The notes beneath the pieces were generated by a model. The model had not been told where the DNA came from. It searched no databases and worked only from the letters and a program-made list of their open reading frames with translations. A program made the position numbers and the translations under genes. 64,000 bases of DNA from Ruegeria pomeroyi (GTDB lineage Bacteria > Pseudomonadota > Alphaproteobacteria > Rhodobacterales > Rhodobacteraceae): contig NZ_JAGQAG010000001.1 in the NCBI RefSeq assembly GCF_021405525.1, positions 3,286,001 to 3,350,000 on the forward strand, read 5' to 3'. This document shows, one piece after another, positions 42,941 to 51,191 of the stretch (positions are counted from its first letter, which is position 1; each line of letters opens with the position of its first letter).

Positions 42941-43127
42941 TGCCTCTGGCGGAGGTATTTTGAAACAGAAGAAGACTGGGGGACCAAAAGGTCAGCCCCC
43001 TGCGCATGTGGCAGGGGGCCTTCTCCTGTTACGGCCATCGGCGCCTCCGCCTGTACCGCCAGGTCAGAATGGCGCATTAACGTTAACAGTTCCTTTCTTC
43101 TGTTCAAAAATACCTCCGCCGGAGGCA
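42941..43127. repeat. 187-bp element with 34-bp inverted ends (MITE- or paired-REP-like)
   Basis: The left end 42941-42974 and right end 43094-43127 are inverted copies, matching at about 30 of 34 positions; both read TGCCTC-GGCGGAGGTATTTT outward to AGAAGAA. The interior contains a 9-bp-arm hairpin (GCCCCCTGC / GCAGGGGGC, 42995-43019) and TTAACGTTAA at 43077. It has no coding capacity. It fills most of the 296-base gap between the hydrolase and gph. A hairpin at 42925-42941 abuts its left end. Confidence 0.75.
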
Positions 43128-43211
43128 TGGGCGGTTCGTCAGAACCGCTCATACGGGCTTGCCGTTGCCGCCACGCTCTGACAGGGATCGAGGCACAGTC
43201 GGAGTTTGCCC

Positions 43212-43868
43212 ATGACCTTTGCCCTTGTCTTCGATCTTGATGGCACGCTGGTGGACAGCGCGCCCGACATAACCGCCGCCGTGAACCGAATGCTGGCGGC
43301 CGAAGGGCTGGCCGCGCTCGATCTGGCCACGGTCACTTCCTTTGTCGGCAAGGGGCTGCCGCATCTGGTTGCGCGGGTCATCGACTATCTGGGTCTCGAC
43401 ATGGCGCGTCATGACGCCCTGACCGCCAGGACGCTGGCCGAGTACAACCGGTCGGCATCCTCACTGACACGCCCCTATCCGGGCGTGATTGTCGCGCTCG
43501 AAGCTCTGAAAGCACGCGGCGCCGCAATGGGGATCTGCACCAACAAACCAATCGAACCCGCACGCCATCTCCTTGCCGATCTCGGGCTTGACCGGTTCTT
43601 TGACGTGGTGATCGGCGGCGACAGCCTGCCCACGCGCAAGCCCAACCCCGAGATGCTGCACGCGGCCTTTGCCGCACTTCCGGATCTGCCCCGCATCTAT
43701 GTGGGTGACAGCGAGGTCGATGCGGAAACCGCACAGAACGCCGAGGTCCCCTTTCTGCTGTTCACCCAAGGCTATCGCAAGCGGCCGGTCGCAGAGGTGC
43801 CGCATCGGGCGGCCTTTGCCGATTTCAGCGACTTGCCGGGGCTGGCCAGTCAGGCACTGGCGATCTGA
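43212..43868 (+). CDS. gph: Phosphoglycolate phosphatase
   Basis: This 218-residue HAD hydrolase has DLDGTLVDSAPD with nucleophile D8 and acid D10, ICTNKP for motif II, the motif III lysine in DSLPTRKPNPEM, and VGDSEVDAETAQNA. This combination is Gph-like; it removes phosphate from 2-phosphoglycolate, though related HADs are promiscuous. ATG at 43212 has GGAG at 43201. Its end overlaps the convergent thioesterase gene by 19 bases. Confidence 0.87.
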   Translation: MTFALVFDLDGTLVDSAPDITAAVNRMLAAEGLAALDLATVTSFVGKGLPHLVARVIDYLGLDMARHDALTARTLAEYNRSASSLTRPYPGVIVALEALKARGAAMGICTNKPIEPARHLLADLGLDRFFDVVIGGDSLPTRKPNPEMLHAAFAALPDLPRIYVGDSEVDAETAQNAEVPFLLFTQGYRKRPVAEVPHRAAFADFSDLPGLASQALAI

Positions 43869-44254
43869 GCCGCCACCCGGTCGCGGATGGCCTGGGGCCA
43901 GGGCAGCGACCGGCCCAACCGGGCCACATGCACCAATGTCGTCGAGGCCCGCAGGCGCAACTCGTCGCCGCAATGCGCCGTCAATTCGTAGTCAAGGCTC
44001 GAATTGCCGATCCGGGTGGGCGTTAGCCGAAAGGTGAGCACATCGCCATGCAGCGAGGGCGCGGTGAAGGTGGCCTGGATCTGCGCCGTAGGGGCGCCGT
44101 TTTCCTTGACCAACTCGTGAAACGGCAGGCCCAGATCGGTGGCGAACCAGTCTTCGACCACGTCGTTGATCATTTCGAAATAGCGCGGGAAAAACACGAT
44201 GCCCGCCGGATCGCAATGTTTGAACCGGACTTCGATTTCGGTGGTAAAGCTCAT
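43850..44254 (-). CDS. Hot-dog acyl-CoA thioesterase, 4-hydroxybenzoyl-CoA thioesterase type
   Basis: This 134-residue protein has the signature VRFKHCDPAGIVFFPRYFEMINDVVEDWF-like start, whose HCDPAGIVFFPRYF carries the catalytic Asp. It hydrolyses short or aromatic acyl-CoAs in the cytoplasm. It is convergent with gph and upstream of nothing obvious; its nearest same-strand neighbour upstream is dgoK, 52 bases away, so the two may share a promoter. Confidence 0.87.
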   Translation of the reverse strand: MSFTTEIEVRFKHCDPAGIVFFPRYFEMINDVVEDWFATDLGLPFHELVKENGAPTAQIQATFTAPSLHGDVLTFRLTPTRIGNSSLDYELTAHCGDELRLRASTTLVHVARLGRSLPWPQAIRDRVAAQIASA

Positions 44255-44306
44255 CTGGCGCCCCTTGTATCGGTCGGTCGACTTTTGCCCGTGGTCGGCG
44301 CACAGC

Positions 44307-45161
44307 TCAAGCGGTGATCGCCTCCCATGCGGCGATCAGCCCCTGCCGGGTCATCCGCGCCGCATCGGCCTGGGTCGCGGGTGCCCCCTGTGCGGCCAGA
44401 GCATCGACATAGAGGCGAGGCATCTGGCCCTCTCCCATTACCGCAAGTTGCTGTCCCAACCAGAACGGCCGGGTCGCTGCCAGTTCCGCCCCGATCAGCC
44501 CGCCGAGAATCCGCGCACGCGCGGCCTCTTCCGGCAGCCCCTGCAGCGTGGCAGCGGCATGGGCGCTCCAGAGGCGGGCCAGCATCTGCTCGGGTCGCGA
44601 CAGGCCATCGGCAACCGCATCGGAAAACGCACCGGCATCCACCCCCGACGCGCCCAGCCAGCGCCTCAGGACCGTCCCTGCGGTCAAAGACGAGAGTATC
44701 GCCCCCGAGAGGAAGCTGCGGAAACTTACAACTTCACCGGCGCTGACATGCACCCAGCGGCTGGTTTCGCCGGTCAGGCAGATCACACCGTCCCAACCGG
44801 GGTTGAGGGCAAGAAACCCGGCAACGCGGGTTTCATCGCCCTGCATCATGTCGGCGGGTTCAGCCTGCGCAAGGCCCGGCACCGCGTTCAGCACCACACG
44901 GGGATCGCCAAGGTCGATCTGCCAGAGCCCGCCCGAGAGCGGCGCACAGGGGACCACATCGCGCACCGGGCCAAGCGGACCGCAGGCAATGACCGGAACC
45001 CCCTGCGCCGCGTGCCGTCCAGCCACCAGTGCGAGGATCGAGGCGGCATCGGCGGGGCGCGGGCCGTCATCGACGGCCTCGTCCAGCACGTCGCGACCGC
45101 GCATCACCCAGAGGCGGCGGCGCGTCGTGGTCCAGTCAAGGGCGATCCAGTCGCGGGTCAT
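44307..45161 (-). CDS. dgoK: 2-dehydro-3-deoxygalactonokinase
   Basis: This 284-residue protein shows the DgoK pattern: DWIALDWTTTRRRLWVM at the N-terminus, MMQGDETRVAGFLA, VICLTGETSRWVHVSAGEVVSFRSFLSG and LWSAHAA. The enzyme phosphorylates 2-keto-3-deoxygalactonate in the De Ley-Doudoroff galactose route. The partner aldolase, dehydratase and regulator genes normally beside it are absent here, so it is an orphan in this window. Confidence 0.87.
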   Translation of the reverse strand: MTRDWIALDWTTTRRRLWVMRGRDVLDEAVDDGPRPADAASILALVAGRHAAQGVPVIACGPLGPVRDVVPCAPLSGGLWQIDLGDPRVVLNAVPGLAQAEPADMMQGDETRVAGFLALNPGWDGVICLTGETSRWVHVSAGEVVSFRSFLSGAILSSLTAGTVLRRWLGASGVDAGAFSDAVADGLSRPEQMLARLWSAHAAATLQGLPEEAARARILGGLIGAELAATRPFWLGQQLAVMGEGQMPRLYVDALAAQGAPATQADAARMTRQGLIAAWEAITA

Positions 45162-45220
45162 GCGGGTCTCCGGCTGCGTGTGCCGTTCTTACGGCAGCCG
45201 GGCGGTTCGGCCAAGCGCTG

Positions 45221-45961
45221 TCAGAACCGGTAGGTGGCGCCAAAGACCGGGCCGGACTGGGTGAACGAGTAGTCGTTGCCGTTCGACAGCGTGTGATCGA
45301 CCGACAGGTGGCGATAACCGAACCGTAGCCGCCAGTTGTCGTTCAACTGGTAGTCGGCAGTAAGCAGCGCCTGCCAGCTTTCGCTGTCGTTCTGAAATCC
45401 GCCATAGTCGAAGAAGGCGGTGCCGTTCCACCTGTCGGACAGGCGCACCCGAGCGCGCAGCGCGATCACCGGGTCGATCCAGTTGTCATTGGCCACCACG
45501 GTACGCCCCGGCAGGATTCCCGGCAACGCGGTCAGCGTGGTGCGGGTATCGAACCAGCGCAGACCGGCGCCAAGATCAACGGCGAGATCGGGGGTTTCAT
45601 GCACGCGGTAGGCGGCATAGGCGTTAAACACCTGCGTCTTGGCCGCCGTGTTGATGCCCGAAAAGGCACCGCCCGGCGTCGGATTGCCAAAGGAGATGTC
45701 GGTCAACATGTAATCGGCCAGAAAGCTCCATTGGCCGTTGGTGGCGCCGAACGCGCCCATGAAGGCGAAGTCGAGATTGTCGAGCGCATCCTTGAAGCTG
45801 AGCGTGCCCTCGATGGTGCCGGTGGGTGTGGTCACGCCGGTCTCGGTCTCTGCGGTGAAGAGATAGACCGTCGCCTCGTATCGCCAGTTGGATTGCTGGG
45901 CCGCGAGCGGCGTCGCCGCCGCGAGAGCCAGCACAAAGACTGTGGAAGTCAGGTGTTTCAT
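45221..45961 (-). CDS. Outer membrane beta-barrel protein
   Basis: This 246-residue protein has a signal peptide (MKHLTSTVFVLALAAATPLAAQQ) and many amphipathic strands with aromatic edges (NWRYEATVYLF, WRLRFGYRHLSVDH), ending GPVFGATYRF, the C-terminal phenylalanine needed for barrel assembly. No enzyme motif is visible. It is preceded on the same strand by a DUF1254 protein gene and then an AraC regulator gene. Function unknown. Confidence 0.82.
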   Translation of the reverse strand: MKHLTSTVFVLALAAATPLAAQQSNWRYEATVYLFTAETETGVTTPTGTIEGTLSFKDALDNLDFAFMGAFGATNGQWSFLADYMLTDISFGNPTPGGAFSGINTAAKTQVFNAYAAYRVHETPDLAVDLGAGLRWFDTRTTLTALPGILPGRTVVANDNWIDPVIALRARVRLSDRWNGTAFFDYGGFQNDSESWQALLTADYQLNDNWRLRFGYRHLSVDHTLSNGNDYSFTQSGPVFGATYRF

Positions 45962-46045
45962 GATCGTCTCCGGGGAAGCGATGGCGTTTCATTCCGAGCG
46001 TCGCATACGAGGCACCCCGAGACAAGCGCGGCGGGGTGCGTCGGA

Positions 46046-47056
46046 TCAGCCCGCGGGCTGAAAATCGGGGAATCTCCAGGTTCCGTCCAGGATCTCGGGG
46101 CGGGGTTGGTAGAGGCGGATGGCATAGTTCCAGCCCTGCATGATCGGGATGCAGTTGATGCGCCCGTCCGCGCAGCCGCCGAAGTTGATGGTATAACCGC
46201 CGTCGGCGTTCGGCTTGGCGGTGACGTTGTTGTAGGAATAGACGCCCATATCGTTGGCCTCCATAAAGCCTTGGGCATTGTAGACGGTGACCGACCAGAA
46301 CCCGTCTACCGGCACGTCCTTGGCCGTGACGGTATAGGGGGTGCCGTCATTGTTGGGGACCAGCCCAAGCGTGTACATCGCCGCCTCGGGCGGGTTCCCG
46401 CCCCAGCCGACCGCGGTGCCGATCAGGTGATAGAGCGGGTTGAGAAGCGCCTTTTGCCCGAAATAGGGGGTGGTGTCGCTGCGGGTATTGCCCAGCACCT
46501 TGATCGCGTCGCGGACGCGCGCCAGGCTTTCGGGATCCCAGTCGGGGATCTCGAATGCGCCCTTGTCAGGCTGAACGATCTGCAACTGATCCTGAAGCGC
46601 GTTGGCGGCCTTGACATCCTCGGGGTCGTTTGGGTCGGCAAAGGTGCGGATCACCACCGCCAGATAGCGGGTGCCGACCAGCGAGGGCGGGATAGTGAAG
46701 GTGCCGTCCTCGTGTATGGCGGGCAGCATCGAATGCTCTTCGTTGATCAGCAGCATCGACTGAAAGCGGTCGCTTTCCGGTTTGACGATGGTGACCGGGG
46801 TGCTCATGTCGACCACCGCAAAGGAATAGAGCGTGTCGCGGTTCATCCGAACGACGTTCTGCTGATCAATCGGAGTGGGCGCCCGGTTGTGGACCCATTC
46901 ACCGATGCCCGCCACGCCCACATAGGATTTCATGATCTCGTTGGTTTCGGCGCGGTCGAAATTGTCGACCGTGACGGCGACAGGTTCGGCAAGCGCGGCG
47001 CCAGTGGCGGCGAGACCGGTCAGAATGGCGGCAAGGGACAGTCTGGATATCGGCAT
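46046..47056 (-). CDS. Exported DUF1254/DUF1214 domain protein
   Basis: This 336-residue protein has a signal peptide (to about residue 24, GAALAEP) and the DUF1254 start VDNFDRAETNEIMKSYVG with NRDTLYSFAVVDMSTPVTI, followed by DUF1214 features near the C-terminus (DGFWSVTVYNAQGFM, INCIPIMQGWNYAIRLY). Function of these domains is unknown. ATG at 47056 has AGGAG seven bases before it; a GTG two codons upstream is possible. It lies between an AraC regulator and an outer membrane protein, all on the minus strand. Confidence 0.85.
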   Translation of the reverse strand: MPISRLSLAAILTGLAATGAALAEPVAVTVDNFDRAETNEIMKSYVGVAGIGEWVHNRAPTPIDQQNVVRMNRDTLYSFAVVDMSTPVTIVKPESDRFQSMLLINEEHSMLPAIHEDGTFTIPPSLVGTRYLAVVIRTFADPNDPEDVKAANALQDQLQIVQPDKGAFEIPDWDPESLARVRDAIKVLGNTRSDTTPYFGQKALLNPLYHLIGTAVGWGGNPPEAAMYTLGLVPNNDGTPYTVTAKDVPVDGFWSVTVYNAQGFMEANDMGVYSYNNVTAKPNADGGYTINFGGCADGRINCIPIMQGWNYAIRLYQPRPEILDGTWRFPDFQPAG

Positions 47057-47139
47057 GGTCACGCTCCTGAGGTTCTGGCGGCAAGTCTAGCCGCCCGGCC
47101 ACCGGGCCCGGTAACCATTTCCGGCCATGTCGCACCGGA

Positions 47140-48144
47140 TCAGCGGCCCGTCTGGGCCGCGCGCGCCGTGGAGGGTGTCATGCCGGTGACCTGGCGAAAG
47201 GCGCGGCCCAGATGCGAGACATGGGAATAACCCACCCGCTGCGATATCTCGGTCAGATCCAGACCGGAGAACAGGATGAGTTCCTGCGCCATGTCCACCC
47301 GCACAGCGCGGGCAAGATCGCGAAAGCTGGTGCCCTGATCCTCAAGCCGCCGGCGCAGGGTGCGAGCGGACATGTCAAGCTGATGGGCGACCCGCTCAAT
47401 ACCCGGATCGTCCGCCAGACTTGCGCGTACCAGCGCCCGGACTGTCTCGACCAGGGTCTGCGGCGCCGACCCAAAGGCGTCGCGGGCGACATCGGCCAGG
47501 GTCAGATCACCAGTGGCCGGAACGATGCGGCGGGCAAACTCGGCCTCGGGATCGAAGACCAGCCGCAACTCGGGCTGGTCGAACCGGACGTCGCAGCCAA
47601 AAAACGCCTCATACCCCGCGGTTTCGCGGGGTTTGGGGAAGTTGAGCGCGACCATGCGGCGGTGGCTGTTGCCGATATAGGGGGTCGCGATGCTGAGCAC
47701 CACGGCAAGCGCCAGTGTCGCGTAATGCGAATAGCCCGGCGCATTGCGGACGGCCGCGTGATAGGTAAAGCGGAACCCCTGGCCGGTCTGGCCCAGCGAT
47801 ATCCGGTCCAGCGAGGCGTGATAGGCCATCAATTCGCAGGTCATCCGCAAGGCCGCACCAAAGGTGGGGGCAGAGGTCACATAGTCGCCAAACGGGCCGT
47901 AATTGCCAACGCTGGCATAGGGCCCGAGGGCGAACAGCAGATTGTCGGATCCGGCAATTCCGGCGATCCGGTTCAGAAAGAGCAACTCGTCCAGCTGCGA
48001 GATGTAGAGGCGCGGATTGTCGAGCGCCTCGGCAGGCAGATCGCACTCCGCCAGCGCGCGCCGGGCGGCAGCGCGGCCTGCGCTCTGCGCCAGCCCCGCG
48101 TCAAGACCATGCAGCGTGCGCGACGAGATGAAGGGTCTGAGCAT
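47140..48144 (-). CDS. AraC family transcriptional regulator
   Basis: This 334-residue protein has an N-terminal effector domain of the long AraC type (Arabinose_bd-like, to about residue 210) and a C-terminal double helix-turn-helix (MSARTLRRRLEDQGTSFRDL and GYSHVSHLGRAFRQVTGMTP). ATG at 48144 has GGGAGAG upstream. It is 83 bases from the DUF1254 gene on the same strand, which it may activate. The effector is unknown. Confidence 0.9.
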   Translation of the reverse strand: MLRPFISSRTLHGLDAGLAQSAGRAAARRALAECDLPAEALDNPRLYISQLDELLFLNRIAGIAGSDNLLFALGPYASVGNYGPFGDYVTSAPTFGAALRMTCELMAYHASLDRISLGQTGQGFRFTYHAAVRNAPGYSHYATLALAVVLSIATPYIGNSHRRMVALNFPKPRETAGYEAFFGCDVRFDQPELRLVFDPEAEFARRIVPATGDLTLADVARDAFGSAPQTLVETVRALVRASLADDPGIERVAHQLDMSARTLRRRLEDQGTSFRDLARAVRVDMAQELILFSGLDLTEISQRVGYSHVSHLGRAFRQVTGMTPSTARAAQTGR

Positions 48145-48243
48145 GTCTCTCCCGGATGGACACGCCGAACGGCGCGTCGGTCCGAGTGTGCCCCATTCGC
48201 GGGCGCAGGTCACGCGTTTGTGAAAATGACCCGCGTCAGCGGA

Positions 48244-48858
48244 TCAGGCGTATTTCTCCAGAAACGCCTCTGCCCGCAGGCTGCGGAAATCGGGCAGCGC
48301 GGCGCGCAGGCGGGCATGGTCCCAATCCCACCAGGCCAGCGCCATCATCCGCTCGGCCACGTCCTCGGGGAAACGGCGACGGATCAGCCGCGCGGTATTG
48401 CCGCCGACGATGGCATAGGGGGCCACGTCCCGGGTCACGATACTGCCCGAGGCGATCACCGCGCCATGGCCGATGGTGACCTCGGGCTTGATGATGGCGG
48501 CGTGACCGATCCAGGTATCATGGCCGATGGTGGCGATGCGACCGGCGCGATGGGCGAACCAGCCGGCATCGTGTTCGGCATCGTCCCAGTAATCGGCCGA
48601 GCGATAGTGGAAATGATGCAGCGAAGCCTTTTCCATCGGGTGATCGGTGGCGCCGATACGGGTGAAGCTGGCGATATTGGCGAACTTGCCGATATGCGCA
48701 TTGGCAATGTCGCAAGTGCGGTCGCAATAGCTGTAGTCGCCCCATGTCGTGTTGGTCAGGCGGCTATTGGCGCCGATCTCGACATAGGCGCCAAAGCGGC
48801 TGTCGGTGATCTGGCAACCGGGGTGCAGGAAGGGGGCTTCGGCGGTAAGGCGGGCCAT
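48244..48858 (-). CDS. Hexapeptide acetyltransferase of phosphonate loci
   Basis: This 204-residue left-handed beta-helix protein has repeated [LIV]GxxxxI units: FGAYVEIGANSRLTNTTWGD, TIGHDTWIGHAAIIKPEV and TIGHGAVIASGSIVTRDV, with HHFHYRSADYWDD in a loop. Such DapH/CAT-like proteins occur regularly in phosphonate use clusters. It is last in a phnC-phnD-phnE-phnE row, 20 bases after the second permease. It may acetylate an aminophosphonate or related amine, which is inference. A longer reading frame beginning at 49677 is an out-of-frame artefact over phnE. Confidence 0.82.
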   Translation of the reverse strand: MARLTAEAPFLHPGCQITDSRFGAYVEIGANSRLTNTTWGDYSYCDRTCDIANAHIGKFANIASFTRIGATDHPMEKASLHHFHYRSADYWDDAEHDAGWFAHRAGRIATIGHDTWIGHAAIIKPEVTIGHGAVIASGSIVTRDVAPYAIVGGNTARLIRRRFPEDVAERMMALAWWDWDHARLRAALPDFRSLRAEAFLEKYA

Positions 48859-48878
48859 GGTGCGGGTCCTTGGATCGG

Positions 48879-50249
48879 TCAGGGCAAGAGGAACGCGTCG
48901 CGCCGGGACGCATCGCGCGTTTTGCGCGGCTTGTCCGACCCGCCCCGGATCAGGCGGGCACGCAGCCAGCCCGACAGCCAGTCCATCAGCATCACCATCA
49001 GCACGATGAGCAGGATGTAATAGGCGACCTCTTCCCAGTCCTTCTGGGTGATGATGGCCTGGGTCAGCAACAGGCCGATGCCGCCGCCGGTGATGGCGCC
49101 GATGATGGTGGCGCTGCGGGTGTTGGATTCGAGGAAATAGAGCACCTGGCTGAGCAGCACCGGGGTGATCTGCGGGATCACGCCAAAGCGATAGCGCTGC
49201 GCCGCATTGGCGCCGGTGGATTGCACGCCCTCGATCTGCTTGGCATCGACGTTTTCCAGCGCCTCGGAGAAGATCTTGCCGAAGGTGCCGCTGTCGGTGA
49301 CCAGGATTGCCAGCGCGCCGGTCAGCGGGCCGGGGCCGAATGCGCGGGCCAGCACCACGGTCCAGATCAGCGCATCGACCCCGCGGACGAAGTCGAAGAC
49401 GCGGCGCACCGCAAAACGGACCGGCGCCAGCGGGTTGAAGTTGCGCGCGGCAAGAAAGGCCAGCGGCAAGGCGATGATGGCGGCGCCAAAGGTGCCGAGA
49501 AAGGCCATCAGGATGGTCTCGCCAATGGCCCAGGCCACGTCGCCATGCCGCCACATGGTATTGTTCCAGAAACCGTGCCAGATCGCCCACGCCTCGCCAT
49601 TGGCCGCACGGCGGGCCAGTTCTGCGGGGGAGAGACCGTGATAGGGGCTGTCGAGGGTGAACCAGAACAGCTCCCACCCGGTGAAATAGCGGAAGACTTC
49701 CGACCGGTTGCGGGTCACGGTCAGGCGTCCGGCCTCGGTGGTGACGGTGATGCGGTTTTTCGACTGGTTGATCCAGTCGGGCACCTCGCCCGGCGGCAAT
49801 TCGGTGACCACGCCTCGTGACCGGCTCGGGGTGGCGCGCAGGGTGCCGTAGCCGGGGATGTCGTATTCCACCGTCTTTGGCCCGAAGCGGACGATATGGC
49901 CGTTTTCAAGGTCGATCACCGTGGTTTCACCCAAGTCGACCCAGTCAGGCGCCTGCCCGTCGGGCCATGTGCCTTTGCGCTCTCCCTCGACCGCGACCGA
50001 CACCGCGCCCGAGCGGTTGTCGCGGGTGACATGGGTCTTGTAGCTGTAGCTGTCGGCCACCAGCGTGCGGCCGTTGTCCCAGTTCGCCCGCGCAGCCAGC
50101 CCCGGCATATCGAAAGCGAAGAAGATATAGGCCAGATAGGCCAGCACCAGCGCAGGCAGGCCAAAGCCCAGCAGCCGCTTGCGGGTGAAAAGGCGGTCGG
50201 CCCGATGTTTCAGGTGGATCAGGTCCAGATCGGTGGTGGCGGTGCTCAT
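48879..50249 (-). CDS. phnE: Phosphonate ABC transporter permease PhnE, long form
   Basis: This 456-residue permease is nearly 200 residues longer than E. coli PhnE. After a first membrane segment (residues 28-48) comes a hydrophilic stretch to about residue 240 with beta-rich sequence, then the permease core: ETILMAFLGTFGAAIIALPL, the loop TDSGTFGKIFSEALENVDAKQIEGVQSTGANAAQR and final helices. It starts in the stop codon of the other permease. The insertion is probably periplasmic and could contact the binding protein. Confidence 0.9.
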   Translation of the reverse strand: MSTATTDLDLIHLKHRADRLFTRKRLLGFGLPALVLAYLAYIFFAFDMPGLAARANWDNGRTLVADSYSYKTHVTRDNRSGAVSVAVEGERKGTWPDGQAPDWVDLGETTVIDLENGHIVRFGPKTVEYDIPGYGTLRATPSRSRGVVTELPPGEVPDWINQSKNRITVTTEAGRLTVTRNRSEVFRYFTGWELFWFTLDSPYHGLSPAELARRAANGEAWAIWHGFWNNTMWRHGDVAWAIGETILMAFLGTFGAAIIALPLAFLAARNFNPLAPVRFAVRRVFDFVRGVDALIWTVVLARAFGPGPLTGALAILVTDSGTFGKIFSEALENVDAKQIEGVQSTGANAAQRYRFGVIPQITPVLLSQVLYFLESNTRSATIIGAITGGGIGLLLTQAIITQKDWEEVAYYILLIVLMVMLMDWLSGWLRARLIRGGSDKPRKTRDASRRDAFLLP

Positions 50250-51127
50250 GTCGTGGCTCCTGCCCGGGCGCCATGGGTCAGACGGGCGCGCAGGCGGTCC
50301 GAGAGCTGATCCACCGCGACGATGGTGACAAATAGAAGGATAAAGATGGCGGCAGCCTCGTCGTAGCGCCCCTGCCCCCAGGACATGGCGTTCCGCAGCT
50401 CATACCCGATGCCGCCCGCGCCGACAAAGCCGAGGATGGCCGAGGCGCGGATGTTGATCTCGAACCGCAACAGCGCGTAGCTGACGAAGTTGGGGCCGAC
50501 CTGCGGGATGACGCCCAGATACATCCGCTGCGCCCAGTTGGCGCCGGTGGATTCCAGCCCCTCGACCGGTTTCAGCGAGACATTCTCGGCAACCTCGGAG
50601 AAGAGCTTGCCCAGCGCCCCGGCGGTGTGGATGGCGATGGCGATCATCGCGGGCACCGGGCCGCCGCCAAGGACAAAGATCAGCACCAGCGCGATAACGA
50701 TCTCGGGCACCGCGCGGCAGATATCGGCGATGCGGCGGAAAAGCGGGATCAGACGCGGCCAATAGGCCAGACCACGTGTCGAAAGGAGCGCCAGAACTGT
50801 GCCGCCAAGCGTGCCCAACAGGGTGGCGGCGGCGGCGATATTCAGCGTCTCGACCAGCGCGGGCAGGAAATGCACCAGATGGGCGGGCAGTTGCGCCGAT
50901 TTCTCCAGCGCCTCGGTCAGCACCTCGGCCGGATAGTCGAGGATGCGCCGCCAGCCGTCGACGAACCCGCCCGCATTGCGGTCGTCGGCGGTGTGAAAGC
51001 CCGCCGCCATCAGGGAGACGAACAGGATCAGGAGGATGCCGCCATAGACCCGTTTGCGCTGCGTGAGCGCGGTATAGTCCTCGCGGATGCGGGTCAGGTC
51101 GTCTTGCCCGGCGGTCAGGTCTGTCAT
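50246..51127 (-). CDS. phnE: Phosphonate ABC transporter permease PhnE
   Basis: This 293-residue protein has five to six membrane helices and the PhnE loop: ALGKLFSEVAENVSLKPVEGLESTGANWAQRMY followed by GVIPQVGPNF, in pieces VAENVSLKPVEGLES and STGANWAQR. It pairs with the second PhnE to form the channel. It overlaps the following permease by four bases (ATGA) and follows phnD after a hairpin. Confidence 0.92.
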   Translation of the reverse strand: MTDLTAGQDDLTRIREDYTALTQRKRVYGGILLILFVSLMAAGFHTADDRNAGGFVDGWRRILDYPAEVLTEALEKSAQLPAHLVHFLPALVETLNIAAAATLLGTLGGTVLALLSTRGLAYWPRLIPLFRRIADICRAVPEIVIALVLIFVLGGGPVPAMIAIAIHTAGALGKLFSEVAENVSLKPVEGLESTGANWAQRMYLGVIPQVGPNFVSYALLRFEINIRASAILGFVGAGGIGYELRNAMSWGQGRYDEAAAIFILLFVTIVAVDQLSDRLRARLTHGARAGATT

Positions 51128-51148
51128 GGAATGCTCCCGATGCAGGAA

Positions 51149-51173
51149 CGGGGCCCGCTTGGCGCGGACCCCG
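51149..51173 (-). promoter_or_regulatory. Hairpin between phnD and phnE
   Basis: CGGGG...CCCCG arms enclose a second imperfect pairing (CCGC / GCGG) around TTG. No T-run follows. Like the hairpin at 4285, it lies after the binding-protein gene and may keep phnD message more abundant than permease message. Confidence 0.45.
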
Positions 51174-51191
51174 CTTTGAGGGTGAGCCGGA

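Noticed and set aside
48859-49677. N-terminal extension of the acetyltransferase over phnE
   Set aside because: The extension reads phnE in a wrong frame as Arg/Gly/His-rich sequence. The acetyltransferase begins properly at 48858.
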